NCBI GenBank assembly: GCA_022072085.1
Contig: JAJVII010000022.1
Coordinates: 124,001 to 188,000, forward strand
Origin: Phycisphaerae bacterium
Lineage (GTDB): Bacteria; Planctomycetota; Phycisphaerae; JAJVII01
Length of the DNA: 64,000 nt
Direction of reading: 5' to 3'
Of the stretch, positions 8,282-15,201 are shown piece by piece. Numbering within the stretch: the first letter of the stretch is position 1; each line of letters starts with the position of its first letter. The translations under genes were made by a program, and so were the position numbers. The notes under the pieces are model-generated. The model was not told where the DNA came from and made no database searches. It worked only from the letters and a program-made list of their open reading frames with translations.

Positions 8282-9022
8282 TCAACTCATGCAGACGAGC
8301 ACCACGTCGTAGAGCGCGTGTACGCCGACGGCGATACCGAAGCCGCGCTGGAGATACAGCGCGCCCAGGTAAATGCCCGACAGCGAGAGGAAGAGGAACT
8401 TGCGGCTGTCGAAGACGGCGCTGGAACCCAGGAAGTGGTAGCCGGCGAACATCAGCCCGCTCGCGACGACCACGATGGACATCGCCGGCCCCTTGCGCCA
8501 CTCGAACAGGTCCACCACCAGCATCCCCAGCAGCCAGATCAGCAGCAGGCGGAAGATCAGCTCCTCGTAGACGCCTGCGGTCAGGGCGATGATCAACTCC
8601 TGGCCGATCCCCGGCGATCCGGCGGCGCCGGTCGTGGCCTTCATCGCGTAGAAGTTGAACAGGTGGTTCATCATCAGCAGCGGCAGGCAGAGCAGGACGC
8701 TCTCGACGAACATGCCGCCGACCACGCCCCATCGCAGCCGGTCGTGCTGCACGCGGTGCCAGATCAGGAACACCAGCACCAGCACGACTCCGGGCACGCA
8801 GGCGGGCACCGACCGGAAGATGCGGAAGAACTGGAGGATCCACCAGAACGCCCGCACGCGCTCCTGGGTGCTGGCGGCGGCCCCCCAGTCCACCCACAGC
8901 GACCCCAGCTCGATCCAGACGATCAGCGGCAGCAGGAAGAACAGGCAGTTGAGCGGCCGGTGCGTCGCAGGGAAGTATCCCTCGCGACGCGGGCCCATAA
9001 AATCGCGCGGTTTCGACGGCAC
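8282..9022 (-). CDS. CPBP (CAAX/Rce1-type) intramembrane metalloprotease
   Basis: 246 residues, with about six or seven hydrophobic helices. The three CPBP motifs are present: EExxxR at residues 153-158 (VYEELIFR), FxxxH ending at His196 (FAGYH) and HxxxD at 235-239 (HALYD). These glutamates and histidines form the active site within the membrane. Bacterial members process or protect against peptides, or mature prenylated-like substrates; the substrate here is unknown. GTG at 9022 is chosen because GGAGGA sits 4-5 bases upstream; ATG 8998 is possible. It converges with nfu, six bases apart. Confidence 0.85.
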   Translation of the reverse strand: MPSKPRDFMGPRREGYFPATHRPLNCLFFLLPLIVWIELGSLWVDWGAAASTQERVRAFWWILQFFRIFRSVPACVPGVVLVLVFLIWHRVQHDRLRWGVVGGMFVESVLLCLPLLMMNHLFNFYAMKATTGAAGSPGIGQELIIALTAGVYEELIFRLLLIWLLGMLVVDLFEWRKGPAMSIVVVASGLMFAGYHFLGSSAVFDSRKFLFLSLSGIYLGALYLQRGFGIAVGVHALYDVVLVCMS

Positions 9023-9171
9023 GGGCTCCTCCCGGACGATCCTTCGCTCCGCCGCCGCCGGATGCAGGCGGTCTGGCGAATCCAGGGCAGTCTAACTGAT
9101 TCCGGAACGAAATTCCGCGGGTCGCGTTCGCCGACGATCGCGGCTATTGAAACCTGCGGAAGAAATTCTGA

Positions 9172-9422
9172 TTCACCACAGAGGCACAGAGGCACAGAGG
9201 CACGGAGAAGAAGGGGAGAACCGCGAATTCACGCGAATGGACTCGAATGGGAAAGAGGGGGATTCATAGGTCCGATCTTTCATTCGCGTCGATTCGCGTC
9301 CATTGGCGGTTCGTCTTCGTCCCGTATTTTCTCCAATCCGAATCTGCGCAATCGGCGTAATCTGCGGATGGCTTTCTTCCTCTTCTCTTCTCTTCTCTGT
9401 GCCTCCGTGCCTCTGTGGTGAA
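9172..9422. repeat. 251-bp dispersed element with 16-bp perfect terminal inverted repeats
   Basis: The ends TTCACCACAGAGGCAC (9172-9187) and its exact complement (9407-9422) bound an interval without a gene. Next to the left end the unit CACAGAGG recurs. Inside are two further repeat types: ACGCGAAT/GAATG-like units (about 9225-9305) and ATCTGCGCAATCGGCGTAAT-type units (about 9340-9370). I know similar motifs as intergenic repeats in many planctomycete and related genomes; that is recollection, not a search result. It fills most of the 443-base gap between the CPBP and glycosylase genes. Confidence 0.7.
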
Positions 9423-9465
9423 AATTCCTTTTACAGGATTCAATAAACATTCAGACTTCACCCGG

Positions 9466-10134
9466 TCACGCGTCCGCTTGCGGATCGTGACTGAAACGCT
9501 CCAGCGGGCAGCCCTCGCACCGGGCCTGCTTGCGGCAGTGCTCCTTGCCCACCGCCACCAGCAGGGCGTGGAACTCGTTGAACATGGCCGCGTCGGGCGC
9601 CAGGTTCCCCTCGAACAGCGACTGGAGTTCGTCGTAGTCGGCCGGCGGCAGCAGCAGGCCGTGCCGTGCCGCCACGCGGAACGTGTAGGCGTCCACGACG
9701 AACCGCGGGACGCCCAGGGCGTAGAGCAGGATCGCGTCGGCCGTCTCCGGCCCGATGCCCTTGACGGCCAGCAGTTGCTCGCGCAGCGTCGCCGGGTGGG
9801 CGGACTTCATCCGCTCCAGGTCGCCCCCGTAGTCGGCGATCATCCAGCGGACCAGCCCCTGGAGCCGGCGGGCCTTGATGTTGTAGTAGCCGGCGGGGCG
9901 GATGATCTCGGCCAACGCCTCAATGGGCAGGGCGTCGATCGCATGCGGGCTCAGCGCGCCGGCAGCCGCCAGCCGGGCGACGGCCTTTTCGACGTTCTTC
10001 CAGCTCGTGTTCTGCGTGAGGACGGCGCCGACGACGACCTCGAAGGGCGAGTCGGCCGGCCACCAGTGCTGCGGGCCGAATCGCTCCAGCAAGGCGTCGT
10101 AGAATTCGCGGAGCCGTTTGGCGGTGCGGGTCAT
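9466..10134 (-). CDS. HhH-GPD DNA glycosylase of the endonuclease III superfamily (MagIII/COG2231-like)
   Basis: 222 residues. The helix-hairpin-helix is at residues about 124-141 (VKGIGPETADAILLYALG) and the catalytic aspartate is D148 in FVVDAYTF. The lysine that makes endonuclease III a lyase (K120 of the E. coli enzyme) aligns with E130 here, as in 3-methyladenine glycosylase MagIII, so a monofunctional base-removing enzyme is predicted. Three cysteines (C200, C206, C209) resemble the C-terminal 4Fe-4S loop, but the fourth is missing. It probably excises damaged bases such as alkylated adenine; exact substrate is unknown. The gene stands alone between two repeat elements. Confidence 0.8.
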   Translation of the reverse strand: MTRTAKRLREFYDALLERFGPQHWWPADSPFEVVVGAVLTQNTSWKNVEKAVARLAAAGALSPHAIDALPIEALAEIIRPAGYYNIKARRLQGLVRWMIADYGGDLERMKSAHPATLREQLLAVKGIGPETADAILLYALGVPRFVVDAYTFRVAARHGLLLPPADYDELQSLFEGNLAPDAAMFNEFHALLVAVGKEHCRKQARCEGCPLERFSHDPQADA

Positions 10135-10270
10135 GCCCGGAATCTAGCAGGAAACCCCCGCTCGGCAAAGGGAAAGCATGCGTGCGGCGCGGCAGCGGAG
10201 GGAAAAAGGGGGCCGGGCGCCCGGCTGCCGAGTTCCGGGCGTCCGGCCGGATGGGAATCGGGACAGATCC

Positions 10271-10433
10271 TCAGGACTCTTCATAATTGGCCGCTGAGAC
10301 GCTGAGTCGCGGAGGGACAATGGCGTATGGAAGGCGTCGCGTTCGAGTCATTCGATCACTTCCGATGCCTGTCTTCAACCAAGTCCTTTCCCTCAGCGTC
10401 TCTGCGCCTCAGCGGCGAACTGAATTATGAGAA
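10271..10433. repeat. Dispersed repeat, copy 1 (about 163 bp)
   Basis: Near-identical to 13007-13170 (about 90 per cent by eye). Both begin TCAGGACT and end in the GGCGAACTGAATT motif. The outer parts form imperfect inverted repeats: GGCCGCTGAGACGCTGAG near the left and CTCTGCGCCTCAGCGGC near the right. It occupies the gap between the glycosylase and the GGDEF gene. There is no reading frame with gene-like features inside. Confidence 0.8.
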
Positions 10434-10443
10434 ATTCTCATCC

Positions 10444-11562
10444 TCAGTCGATGCCGGTCAGGTAGAGCGTCGGCTCGCCGGAGACGGCCGGCGCGGGCGT
10501 GCTCTTGTGCGGGCTGGCCAGACGGTGCCGCGTCTGGGCGTCCAGTTCGCTCCAGCAGGCCAAGTCGTTCCGCCCGCTCTCCTTGGCGCGGTAGAGAGCG
10601 GTGTCGGCGAAGAGCATGAGCTGGTCGGCGGTGGTGATCTCCTGGTCGTCGGGGAAGCCGGCCTGCCCGATGCTGATGGTGATGGACTCGGCCTGCCCGA
10701 AGTATTCGAAGGAATGGCTGGCGACCGCGCGGAGGAGGCGTCGGCCGAATCGGATCGCCTCCTGCCGCCCGGTCTCGACCAGCCCGATGACGAACTCGTC
10801 GCCGCCGTTGCGGGCGACGACGTCGCTGGAGCGGACCTGGTGGGCGAGGATGCCGGCGAACTGCTTGAGCACGAAGTCGCCGAACTGGTGGCCGGCCTTG
10901 TCGTTGATGTTCTTGAAGTGGTCGACGTCGATCATCAGCACCGAGAGCACCAGGTTGTACCGCCGGGCGATCTCGAACTGCGTGCCCACCCACTGGCGGA
11001 AGTAGCGGGCGTTGTAAACCCGCGTCAGCGGATCGGTAATGGCCATCTCGCGCAGGCGGCGGTTCTTCTTCTGCAACCGGCGCAGGGCGCGGCGCTCGCG
11101 CGTCAGGCTGTCCTGGAGCGTCACGCGCGCCCGGCCGAGGTCGTCGCGAAGCTGGCGCAGCTCGAGCAGACCGTGAACCCGGAGCGTCAACTCGTCGTTG
11201 GGCGCGTCCAGGGTCAAGGCCTCGTCGGCGCCGGCGGCCAGCAGGCCGCCCCGGTCGGCGGCATCGAGCTTGCGTCCGTGAACCAGAGCCGGCAGGTGAT
11301 CGCATCGCGGCGCCTCGCGCAGCGCGGCGATCAGCTCGGCCGACGCGTCGGACGCGTCGGCGTCGATCAGGAGCGCCTGCACCGGTTCGCCCTGGAGCAG
11401 GGGCCTGGCCTGCTCGGCGTCCCGGGCCGTGCGGCATCGGAAGCCCGCGCGGGTGAGCCAGTCGGAAAGGGTCTGCGACCGGTCCTCGTTGCGTCCCAGC
11501 AGAAGGAGCGTGGGCGCGACAGGAATCGGTGCTTCCATCGGGTCGGTGGGGCGGTATTTCAT
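10444..11562 (-). CDS. Diguanylate cyclase with receiver-like N-terminal domain
   Basis: 372 residues from ATG 11562; ATG 11538 is an equally good start and neither has a clear ribosome-binding site. Residues about 17-131 have a response-regulator-like fold (VAPTLLLLGRNEDRSQTL, ALLIDAD), though phosphorylation ability is uncertain. A coiled linker (residues about 131-175) rich in Arg/Leu follows. The GGDEF domain carries an intact active site NGGDEF at 252-257 and an RxxD product-inhibition site (RSSD, 244-247). It should make cyclic di-GMP in the cytosol. It sits alone between a repeat and a small membrane protein gene. Confidence 0.88.
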   Translation of the reverse strand: MKYRPTDPMEAPIPVAPTLLLLGRNEDRSQTLSDWLTRAGFRCRTARDAEQARPLLQGEPVQALLIDADASDASAELIAALREAPRCDHLPALVHGRKLDAADRGGLLAAGADEALTLDAPNDELTLRVHGLLELRQLRDDLGRARVTLQDSLTRERRALRRLQKKNRRLREMAITDPLTRVYNARYFRQWVGTQFEIARRYNLVLSVLMIDVDHFKNINDKAGHQFGDFVLKQFAGILAHQVRSSDVVARNGGDEFVIGLVETGRQEAIRFGRRLLRAVASHSFEYFGQAESITISIGQAGFPDDQEITTADQLMLFADTALYRAKESGRNDLACWSELDAQTRHRLASPHKSTPAPAVSGEPTLYLTGID

Positions 11563-11809
11563 CACACAAGCTCGGCAGCTAGAGTCCCTGGAATCAAGCC
11601 CCGTGGGGCCCGTCAACCGAAGCGTAAGATTCAGCCGAAGAGGGGGCAAATCGGACCGGGCAGAAAATGGGCCCGGACGCCCCTGCCGAGGGGGCGGATA
11701 GGCGGATTATGGGACGGGGGCGCGTCACGAGGCCGGCGGCGTACAGGCGACGGCCCCTGCGGCACGCGCGTACCGAGGGGCCGGAAAATCACTTTCGAGC
11801 CGGGGTCGC

Positions 11810-11938
11810 TCAGACCTGGCGCTTGCGATACCAGATCCAGAACCCGATCAGGCCGAGGAACACGACGATCAGCAACCAGTAGAGCGGGCTGCCGAACTTG
11901 GGGAGAATGTCCATGATCAGCGGATTGGTCAAGCTCAT
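11810..11938 (-). CDS. 42-residue single-pass membrane protein
   Basis: A short frame that passes several tests for a real gene. ATG at 11938 is preceded by AAGGAGA about 8 bases upstream. The product has a short N-terminus with Asn and Asp, one strongly hydrophobic helix (residues about 19-37: LYWLLIVVFLGLIGFWIWY) and a basic tail RKRQV, giving a clear N-out/C-in prediction by the positive-inside rule. No family is recognised. The nearest same-strand gene is the GGDEF protein 247 bases downstream. Small proteins of this kind often attach to larger membrane complexes, but no partner is visible. Confidence 0.6.
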   Translation of the reverse strand: MSLTNPLIMDILPKFGSPLYWLLIVVFLGLIGFWIWYRKRQV

Positions 11939-12070
11939 CTAGCGATCTCCTTTTGCTTCCAGAAGGGACGACAACTGCAATTATTAAGTTATGGGCCCCG
12001 TGGCTGTCAACAGAAAAGACGCCGCCCCGGACGCGTCCCCCGGTCGGCCCGGACGGTCGGTTGCAGTCAA

Positions 12071-12144
12071 TACGCCCGGCAGGACTCGAACCTGCAACCT
12101 ATGGATCCGAAGTCCATTGCTCTATCCAATTGAGCTACGGGCGC
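12071..12144 (-). tRNA. tRNA-Arg (anticodon UCG)
   Basis: 74 bases on the minus strand. The acceptor stem GCGCCCG pairs with CGGGCGT (one G-U at position 1-72), the D arm is AGCTCAATTGGATAGAGC, the anticodon stem ATGGA/TCCAT holds loop CTTCGGA with anticodon TCG at 34-36, and the T arm is GCAGG-TTCGAGT-CCTGC. CCA is not encoded. It reads CGA codons. Confidence 0.95.
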
Positions 12145-12260
12145 GTCGGCGGATGCGGCCTACAGTCTAGCCTCCGGTCGGGGGCTGTCAAGATAACCGG
12201 GGCGGCGCGAGTCCGCGCCTCGCTGTGTCGCGTCGTGGAGATGGCTGACGACGCACTCGG

Positions 12261-12301
12261 AAAAAAAAGGAAGGTCCCGCCGTGGCCGAGGGACCTTCCT
12301 T
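12261..12301 (-). terminator. Strong intrinsic terminator of the Lys/Ala micro-gene
   Basis: On the minus strand AGGAAGGTCCC pairs perfectly with GGGACCTTCCT (arms 12290-12300 and 12268-12278, 11-base loop that can itself form GGCC/GGC pairs), directly followed by a run of eight T (plus-strand A at 12261-12268). This is the clearest intrinsic terminator in the window. Two more hairpins precede it at 12312-12327 and 12331-12349. Confidence 0.9.
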
Positions 12302-12311
12302 AGCAGCTCTC

Positions 12312-12349
12312 GCCTTCATGTGAAGGCTGCGACTCGCGATTCGCGAGTC
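12312..12349 (-). repeat. Two perfect hairpins in the 3' region of the micro-gene
   Basis: GACTCGCGATTCGCGAGTC (12331-12349) and GCCTTCATGTGAAGGC (12312-12327) are perfect palindromes lying between the micro-gene stop codon and its terminator. In the RNA they would form two back-to-back hairpins, making with the terminator three stems in about 90 bases. Such dense structure beyond a 60-base coding region is unusual for a plain mRNA. Confidence 0.7.
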
Positions 12350-12356
12350 AGTGTGT

Positions 12357-12419
12357 TCACTTCTTGGCCTTCTTCTTGGCCTTCTTGGCTGCCTTCTTCT
12401 TCGCTTTCTTCTTCGCCAT
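12357..12419 (-). CDS. 20-residue Lys/Ala-only peptide
   Basis: After the initial Met the peptide is only Lys (13) and Ala (6), arranged as AKKK-type units like the tails of histone H1-like bacterial proteins. The start at 12419 is backed by AAGGAGGTGAT (12424-12434), an exact complement of the usual 16S rRNA 3' end, with 4 bases between them; this is the strongest ribosome-binding site seen here. A promoter-like pair (TTGACT at 12475-12470, TACAGT at 12451-12446, 18-base spacer) lies just upstream, and three hairpins, the last a strong terminator, lie downstream. The product could bind nucleic acid; alternatively the transcript is mainly a structured RNA. Confidence 0.65.
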   Translation of the reverse strand: MAKKKAKKKAAKKAKKKAKK

Positions 12420-12445
12420 TAGTATCACCTCCTTCCTAATGTGCA

Positions 12446-12475
12446 ACTGTAATTACGACGCAAGCGTCAAGTCAA
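12446..12475 (-). promoter_or_regulatory. Probable promoter of the micro-gene
   Basis: TTGACT at 12475-12470 and TACAGT at 12451-12446 on the minus strand, 18 bases apart. Transcription from about 12439 would give a leader of about 20 bases almost wholly taken up by the ribosome-binding site. The -10 matches consensus at four of six positions, so this is a moderate call. Confidence 0.45.
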
Positions 12476-13006
12476 AACTTTTTTGCGCGTTGTCGCGACT
12501 TTTTTTCTCGGCCGATCTTCGCATGTCTTGCCTATCGTCATCCGCTTGGCGATCGCTTGAGCGCAACTCATCGACATTCTGCCCGAAATCTGCATATTCT
12601 GCGCGTCGCACTCCGATTGCGCCGCGCCGACGCGCGCCGAAATCGCGTTGTCGCGCGCAGCGAGGAAATGCAAAATTCTTGCGCGTGCACGGCTGGTCTC
12701 AGCAACTTCGCGCATCATGCGCGACACAATGACGCGCTGCCTGCGTCCGGCGCTATCCGAGATCGCGCCGCGCCCGCGACCTCGCGATCGTCGTCGCGCG
12801 ACGCGGCGAGCATGCGCATCGCGCGCGGATGGTGACGTGCTCGGCGCGCCGCACGTGGCGCGAGCGCGGCGCAGGCGACGCGACTTCGTCTCTGCGTGAC
12901 GTATCCTCACGGCGCGTTCCGACACGGGAGTCGGCGCGACCGGCGAGCGAAACAGCCGGTCGTGAATGGGCCGGCTTCGCGAGTCGAAGTCTTTCCTCTC
13001 AGCGTC
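12476..13006. other. Gene-poor CGCG-rich island
   Basis: About 440 bases (12480-12920) are dense in CGCG and GCGC on both strands, unlike the neighbouring genes. A 152-codon frame on the minus strand (GTG at 12925 to 12467) and shorter plus-strand frames cross it, but codon third positions lack the local GC bias and no domain is visible, so I do not call a gene. At 12938-12961 there is a perfect hairpin, GACCGGC/GCCGGTC. Function is unknown: it may be noncoding, decayed or horizontally acquired DNA. Confidence 0.5.
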
Positions 13007-13170
13007 TCAGGACTTTTCATAATTGGCCGCTGAGACGCTGAGTCGCAGAGGGACAATGGCTCATGGTAGGCGTTGCGTTCGAGTCTTTCGATCACTTCTG
13101 ATGCCCGTCTTCGTTCAAGTCCTTCCCCTCAGCGCCTCTGCGCCTCAGCGGCGAACTGAATTGTGAAGAA
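13007..13170. repeat. Dispersed repeat, copy 2 (about 163 bp)
   Basis: Matches 10271-10433 in the same orientation with about 16 scattered differences. A related fragment (CTGCGTCTCCGCGTCTCAGCGGCC, 13172-13196) follows its right end, and a partial CTCAGCGTC lies just before the left end, as if copies had been nested. It lies between the CGCG-rich island and the end of the M28 peptidase gene. Confidence 0.8.
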
Positions 13171-13312
13171 TGCTGCGTCTCCGCGTCTCAGCGGCCAACG
13201 AAATGCCAGAGGCGTTCCGGCGTTGGCCGGTCGGCTGCTGCGTCGCCGATGCCGCGTCCTCGCGGCAGGGGCTCGCCCGTGTGGCCAGGGGTGTGGCGAA
13301 CGTAACCCGTTG

Positions 13313-14869
13313 TCAAGACTTGTTCTGCGAGGCCCCCTCGGGGCTCGCTCGCAGGGCATGAAGGATGCGGTAGAGCAGCCGCGTCGCCGCCGTGCCGCCT
13401 TCGGCGTCAACGCGTTCGGGACGGTCCAGCCGGGCGTGGTATGCCCGCGTCGGGTAGCCGTAGAGGAACAGCGTGGGCACGCCGGCGCGGACGAAGGCGG
13501 CCTGGTCGGACCAGTGTCGGCTGGAGGTGACCGGGACGGCCGTGACGCGCGGCGCGCCCTGACGAGCCGCGCGGGCGACTACGCCGGAGAAGTCCGGGTC
13601 CAGCGTGCTGCCCAGCAGCATGACGCCGCGGCTGCCGACGTAGCCGTCCTGGTCGATGTTCACCATCAGCGCGACGCGGTCCAGCGGGCGGCTGGGGCGA
13701 CGCACGTAGTGGCGCGATCCGGCGAAGCCGATCTCCTCGGAGTCGAACGCGGCGAACAGGAACGTGCAGCGGCGACCGGCCGTCGCCGACAGCGCCCGTG
13801 CCAGCAGCAGCATCGTCGCCACGCCGCTGGCGTTGTCGTCCGCGCCGGGCCGAACGCCTGGCCCGTCGTCGCGGGAAAGTTGGCCGGTCGCGGGGATGTG
13901 GTCGTAGTGCGCGCCGACGATGATGACGCGCCCGTCGTCGTCGGCGTTGGGCGGGAGCAGTCCGAGCACGTTGCGGCAGGCCCCGTCACGCAGCGCAACC
14001 TTGCCGACGAGCGTGCCGCCCAGCGCGAAGCAGACAGGCCCGTTCTCGCGGTGCGTCTGCTCGACGAGCTGCGCGACGCTGCGCGTTTCCCCCGCGGCAG
14101 CGAGGATGCGATCGGCGAACCGCTGCGTGATGCGCACCGCCGGCAGCGCGCCGGTCACGTCGCCCAGCACGTCGTCGATGTCGTCGACGGGCATCAGCGT
14201 CTCGGGCGTGACGACCAGCGCCGCCACGGCGCCGCGCTCGCGGGCGAGCCTGAGCTTGTAAGGCAGTTCGGCCAGGTGCGTCCAGCGGCCGTCCAGCGCC
14301 CAGCGACTTCGGCCGGCGCGGTCGTGTGGCTCGCCGGCCAGGATCATCACCACTGCGCCGCGGGCGCTGAGCGTCGCATAGTCGTCGTAGCGGCGGACGT
14401 GGTTGTGCAGCCCGTAGCCGGCGAAGACCAGTGGCGCGGCGAACGCGCCCAGTTGGCCCTGTGCCGATGGCGCGAAGTCCTCGCTCAGCCGACCGACCAG
14501 CGGGGCAGGGGCCTGGCCGGGCGGTTGGCCCGGCGGCGTGGGCGGCTGGAAACTCAGCGAGCAGCCGTCGGCAGGCGTCTGGAGACGCTCGTTGACGAAG
14601 GCCTGGAAATACCCGCCGTCGTCGCCGGTCGGCGTCAGGCCGATGCGGCTGAACTGCCCGGCGATGTAGTCGGCGGCGACGCGGTTGCCCGCGGTGGCGG
14701 CGACCCGCCCGCCGAGCTGCGGCCGGGCCATGAAGTTCACGTGGGCGGCGAAGTCGGTCGGCGTCATCAGGGCAGCGGCCGCGGACGGCGTCGGATCGGC
14801 GTCGGGACGGGCGCAGCCGCCCAGGCCAACGGCCAGAACTGCACATGCGAACGGGAGAATCGGCTTCAT
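13313..14869 (-). CDS. M28-family zinc aminopeptidase-like lipoprotein
   Basis: 518 residues from ATG 14869. The signal peptide ends in a lipobox-like GLGGC (Cys19). The M28 metal ligands are all visible: H321 in AHYDH, bridging D344 in GADDNASG, E378-E379 in DSEE, D406 in NIDQDG and H478 in AYHARLD. An inserted region at residues about 140-255 resembles the PA domain often found in this family. It should remove N-terminal residues from peptides outside the cytoplasmic membrane; specificity cannot be read from sequence. A TATAAT on the minus strand lies about 40 bases upstream. Earlier in-frame codons upstream are not needed because the signal peptide begins at this Met. Confidence 0.85.
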   Translation of the reverse strand: MKPILPFACAVLAVGLGGCARPDADPTPSAAAALMTPTDFAAHVNFMARPQLGGRVAATAGNRVAADYIAGQFSRIGLTPTGDDGGYFQAFVNERLQTPADGCSLSFQPPTPPGQPPGQAPAPLVGRLSEDFAPSAQGQLGAFAAPLVFAGYGLHNHVRRYDDYATLSARGAVVMILAGEPHDRAGRSRWALDGRWTHLAELPYKLRLARERGAVAALVVTPETLMPVDDIDDVLGDVTGALPAVRITQRFADRILAAAGETRSVAQLVEQTHRENGPVCFALGGTLVGKVALRDGACRNVLGLLPPNADDDGRVIIVGAHYDHIPATGQLSRDDGPGVRPGADDNASGVATMLLLARALSATAGRRCTFLFAAFDSEEIGFAGSRHYVRRPSRPLDRVALMVNIDQDGYVGSRGVMLLGSTLDPDFSGVVARAARQGAPRVTAVPVTSSRHWSDQAAFVRAGVPTLFLYGYPTRAYHARLDRPERVDAEGGTAATRLLYRILHALRASPEGASQNKS

Positions 14870-14909
14870 GGCGGGCTCTCCGCAGGCCGACTTTCCCGGC
14901 CTTGCGACC

Positions 14910-14915
14910 ATTATA
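14910..14915 (-). promoter_or_regulatory. -10 box upstream of the M28 peptidase
   Basis: TATAAT on the minus strand, giving an expected start near 14903 and a leader of about 35 bases before ATG 14869, with GGAGAG within it. The -35 region (TCGCCG at 17 bases) is poor. Confidence 0.45.
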
Positions 14916-15201
14916 GAGCCTTCAGCCGCCCCGGCGATCGGGCGGACGTTCGAACCTGGCGGTTCGAGGCTTGGCCAAGCTTGGAATCGAAGATTCCGGC
15001 TCGTCGGCCGCCCGGGCACGGCTTTATTCAGAATTGTTCTTGATTTTGATGGCCTTTGGCCGACACATGAACTAGAGTCTTCCCAACGCTGAACCCAGGC
15101 GTGCCGCTGACGATCCTCACTCTGCCCCTCGCGGCGTGCATGACCTACCTTAAGCCGTGACGCCGCTTTGGCGTCCCCGGCTGATTCAGAAAGCAGACTG
15201 A
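14916..15201. other. Divergent intergenic region with three adjacent palindromes
   Basis: No gene is seen. Three perfect palindromes follow one another: CGAACC/GGTTCG (14951-14966), GCTTGGCCAAGC (14969-14980) and GGAATC/GATTCC (14983-14997). They lie between the divergent M28 peptidase and desaturase genes and could be operators or a structured leader. No strong promoter for the desaturase was recognised in the rest. Confidence 0.45.

Noticed and set aside
8318-9421. Plus-strand frame running through the CPBP gene and the 9.2 kb repeat
   Set aside because: Composed of antisense and repeat sequence.
9172-9422. CRISPR-like array because of the repeated CACAGAGG units
   Set aside because: The units are short, irregular and without spacers of constant length; the whole is an inverted-repeat element.
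11563-11809. Hairpin GGCCCCT/AGGGGCC as terminator of the 42-residue gene
   Set aside because: No T-run on either side; left uncalled.
12467-12925. 152-codon minus-strand frame in the CGCG-rich island
   Set aside because: Weak third-position GC bias, no ribosome-binding site, no domain. Kept only as part of the island.
13163-15043. Long plus-strand frame opposite the M28 peptidase
   Set aside because: The M28 gene has all metal ligands; the opposite frame has none of the features of a protein family.
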